From: Pseudobdellovibrionaceae bacterium
Lineage (GTDB): Bacteria; Bdellovibrionota; Bdellovibrionia; Bdellovibrionales; JAMPXM01
DNA: 6,372 bases
Direction of reading: 5' to 3'
Assembly (NCBI GenBank): GCA_913776405.1
Contig: CAJYOV010000327.1
Location: 1-6,372, forward strand
The position numbers were made by a program, and so were the translations under genes. Shown here in pieces: positions 5,327 to 6,372 of this stretch; positions within the stretch are counted from its first letter, which is position 1, and every line of letters begins with the position of its first letter. The notes under the pieces are model-generated. The model worked only from the letters and a program-made list of their open reading frames with translations. It was not told the DNA's origin and did no database searches.

Positions 5327-6372
5327 TTAGCCATCCTTCCGAACAAGCCAGAGACTGAAGGCGCCTGCGGCCTTCTCTTCATCTTTATCCATGAGAGACA
5401 TGATGCGCTCTTTGAGAAGTTCAGACTCCGCTTTATCCGGATCGAGAGACTCTTCAAGAACCGGAAGAGCCGACGACATGCCCGGAAGCGTATTGTCTAC
5501 CGATTGAAGTTCTTCGAGCTCTTCAATCGTGCGTGGAAGCATGTCTTCGACCGAGTCTTGGAAGCTGTCCGTGATCCAGCGCATGAAAGGGCGGATGACG
5601 ATGAAGAAGAACATCGCGATCGCTAGGCCCAAGAGAACCCACTTAAGAAGCGCGTTCACGAGTTTCTTACGCTCGAGTGTCGTCATGATCTTCTCAGATT
5701 CTGAGAAGTCCTCTTTCATGAACTTGATGTTTTCAACTTTGATCGTATCGCCGCGAGCCTCGTTGAACCCGATTGAGTTCTTAACGAGAGCCTCGAATTT
5801 CGCGAGTTCTTCAGGCGAGCGTGCTTCCCACGACTCAGTCTCCTCGCCCTTGTCATCTTTTTTCATGATGTTCACGCCGTCAACAACGACCGCGACCGAG
5901 AGTTTCTCGAGACCGCCAGCAGCTTCTTTGATGTTACGAATCGTTTTGGGAACGGCGTAGTTCTGAGTCTTAAGTTCTTTTTTTACGTTCTGGCTGAAGC
6001 CCGCACCACCGCCAGCGCCGCCGACGTCTTGCGCGCCAGGGAGATTTGCGCGTGAGCCTGCGATCCCCGACTGACTTGTACGTGAACCGTCGAGAGATTC
6101 TTCTTCTGTTTGCGATGAGAGAAGCGCCGTCTTATCTGGATCGATCGTTTCTTCAGTCGTGAGAACATGGCGAGTCGCAAGTGTCGCGTTTACACGCGCC
6201 ATGACTTTGCCTTGGCCCACAACGCGGCTCAAGATCTCTTCAATGCGCTCTTCGAGTTCGCGTTCTTTTTTCGCTTGAAGGTCTGCAATCTCAGCACTGC
6301 CAGCGCTATCAGGATTGACCGATTTTGAAAGAAGCTTACCGCGTGAATCGACGACCGAAACTTTTTCGGCAT
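5327..6372 (-). CDS. fliF: Flagellar MS-ring protein FliF, C-terminal part (5' end outside the window)
   Basis: FliF builds the MS ring, the inner-membrane base of the flagellum and housing of the export gate. The frame is open to the right edge; the first whole codon is at 6370 and 347 residues are visible, against roughly 500-570 for the family, so the N-terminal signal/first membrane segment and first ring domains are missing. Visible in order: a ring-building region with the family-typical VVGQGKVMARVNATL (about residues 50-64); an EESLDGSR stretch followed by a Gly/Ser-rich loop (about 92-124); a second ring-building part with KLSVAVVVDGV (about 156-166); a hydrophobic membrane segment (about 243-261, bases 5588-5644); and a cytoplasmic tail ending in KAAGAFSLWLVRKDG, the helical FliG-binding region (about 318-344). 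A TTG at 6232 could be mistaken for a start, but strong FliF-like coding continues upstream (for example ERIEEILSR), so it is internal. The stop lies 6 bases before fliG. Confidence 0.96.
   Translation of the reverse strand, partial: AEKVSVVDSRGKLLSKSVNPDSAGSAEIADLQAKKERELEERIEEILSRVVGQGKVMARVNATLATRHVLTTEETIDPDKTALLSSQTEEESLDGSRTSQSGIAGSRANLPGAQDVGGAGGGAGFSQNVKKELKTQNYAVPKTIRNIKEAAGGLEKLSVAVVVDGVNIMKKDDKGEETESWEARSPEELAKFEALVKNSIGFNEARGDTIKVENIKFMKEDFSESEKIMTTLERKKLVNALLKWVLLGLAIAMFFFIVIRPFMRWITDSFQDSVEDMLPRTIEELEELQSVDNTLPGMSSALPVLEESLDPDKAESELLKERIMSLMDKDEEKAAGAFSLWLVRKDG

Noticed and set aside
6230..6232. TTG at 6232 as the start of a short FliF-like protein
   Set aside because: In-frame FliF-like coding continues upstream to the window edge, so the codon is an internal leucine.

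Overview
The window holds one stretch of a bacterial flagellar biosynthesis operon, entirely on the minus strand. It is read from the right edge to the left edge as fliF (C-terminal part) - fliG - fliH - fliI - fliJ - motE-like gene - fliK-like gene (N-terminal part). No gene on the plus strand is supported. There are no mobile elements, CRISPR arrays, tRNAs or rRNAs. The only non-coding gap longer than 15 bases is the 55-base spacer between the motE-like gene and the fliK-like gene.

Organism: the order fliF-G-H-I-J-motE-fliK, roughly balanced base composition, and the FliF and FliG sequence style fit a Gram-negative didermic bacterium of the former Deltaproteobacteria. My best guess is Bdellovibrionota (Bdellovibrio-like). 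That placement is inference from gene order and family resemblance; no taxonomic marker is present.

How the genes work together: FliF forms the MS ring in the inner membrane. Its C-terminal tail binds the FliG N-terminal domain, and FliG is the rotor switch protein that receives torque from the stator. FliH, FliI and FliJ are the peripheral ATPase complex of flagellar type III export: stator/regulator, hexameric ATPase and central stalk. The motE-like product is a membrane-anchored periplasmic coiled-coil protein with an MgtE-N-like helical domain, a family linked to stator assembly. The last, incomplete gene is probably fliK, the secreted hook-length ruler.

The genes are tightly packed: gaps of 6, 15 and 3 bases, then two ATGA overlaps (fliI/fliJ and fliJ/motE), then the 55-base gap. 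I see no promoter or terminator, so the segment looks like the interior of one long transcript. The gap before fliK carries a stem-loop and a very strong ribosome binding site ahead of a GTG start, the only regulatory-looking element here. The window is mostly ordinary flagellar core. The points worth a second look are the long cytoplasmic N-terminus of the MotE-like protein, the hairpin/RBS before fliK, the charged low-complexity tract of FliK and the small-residue repeat in FliH.
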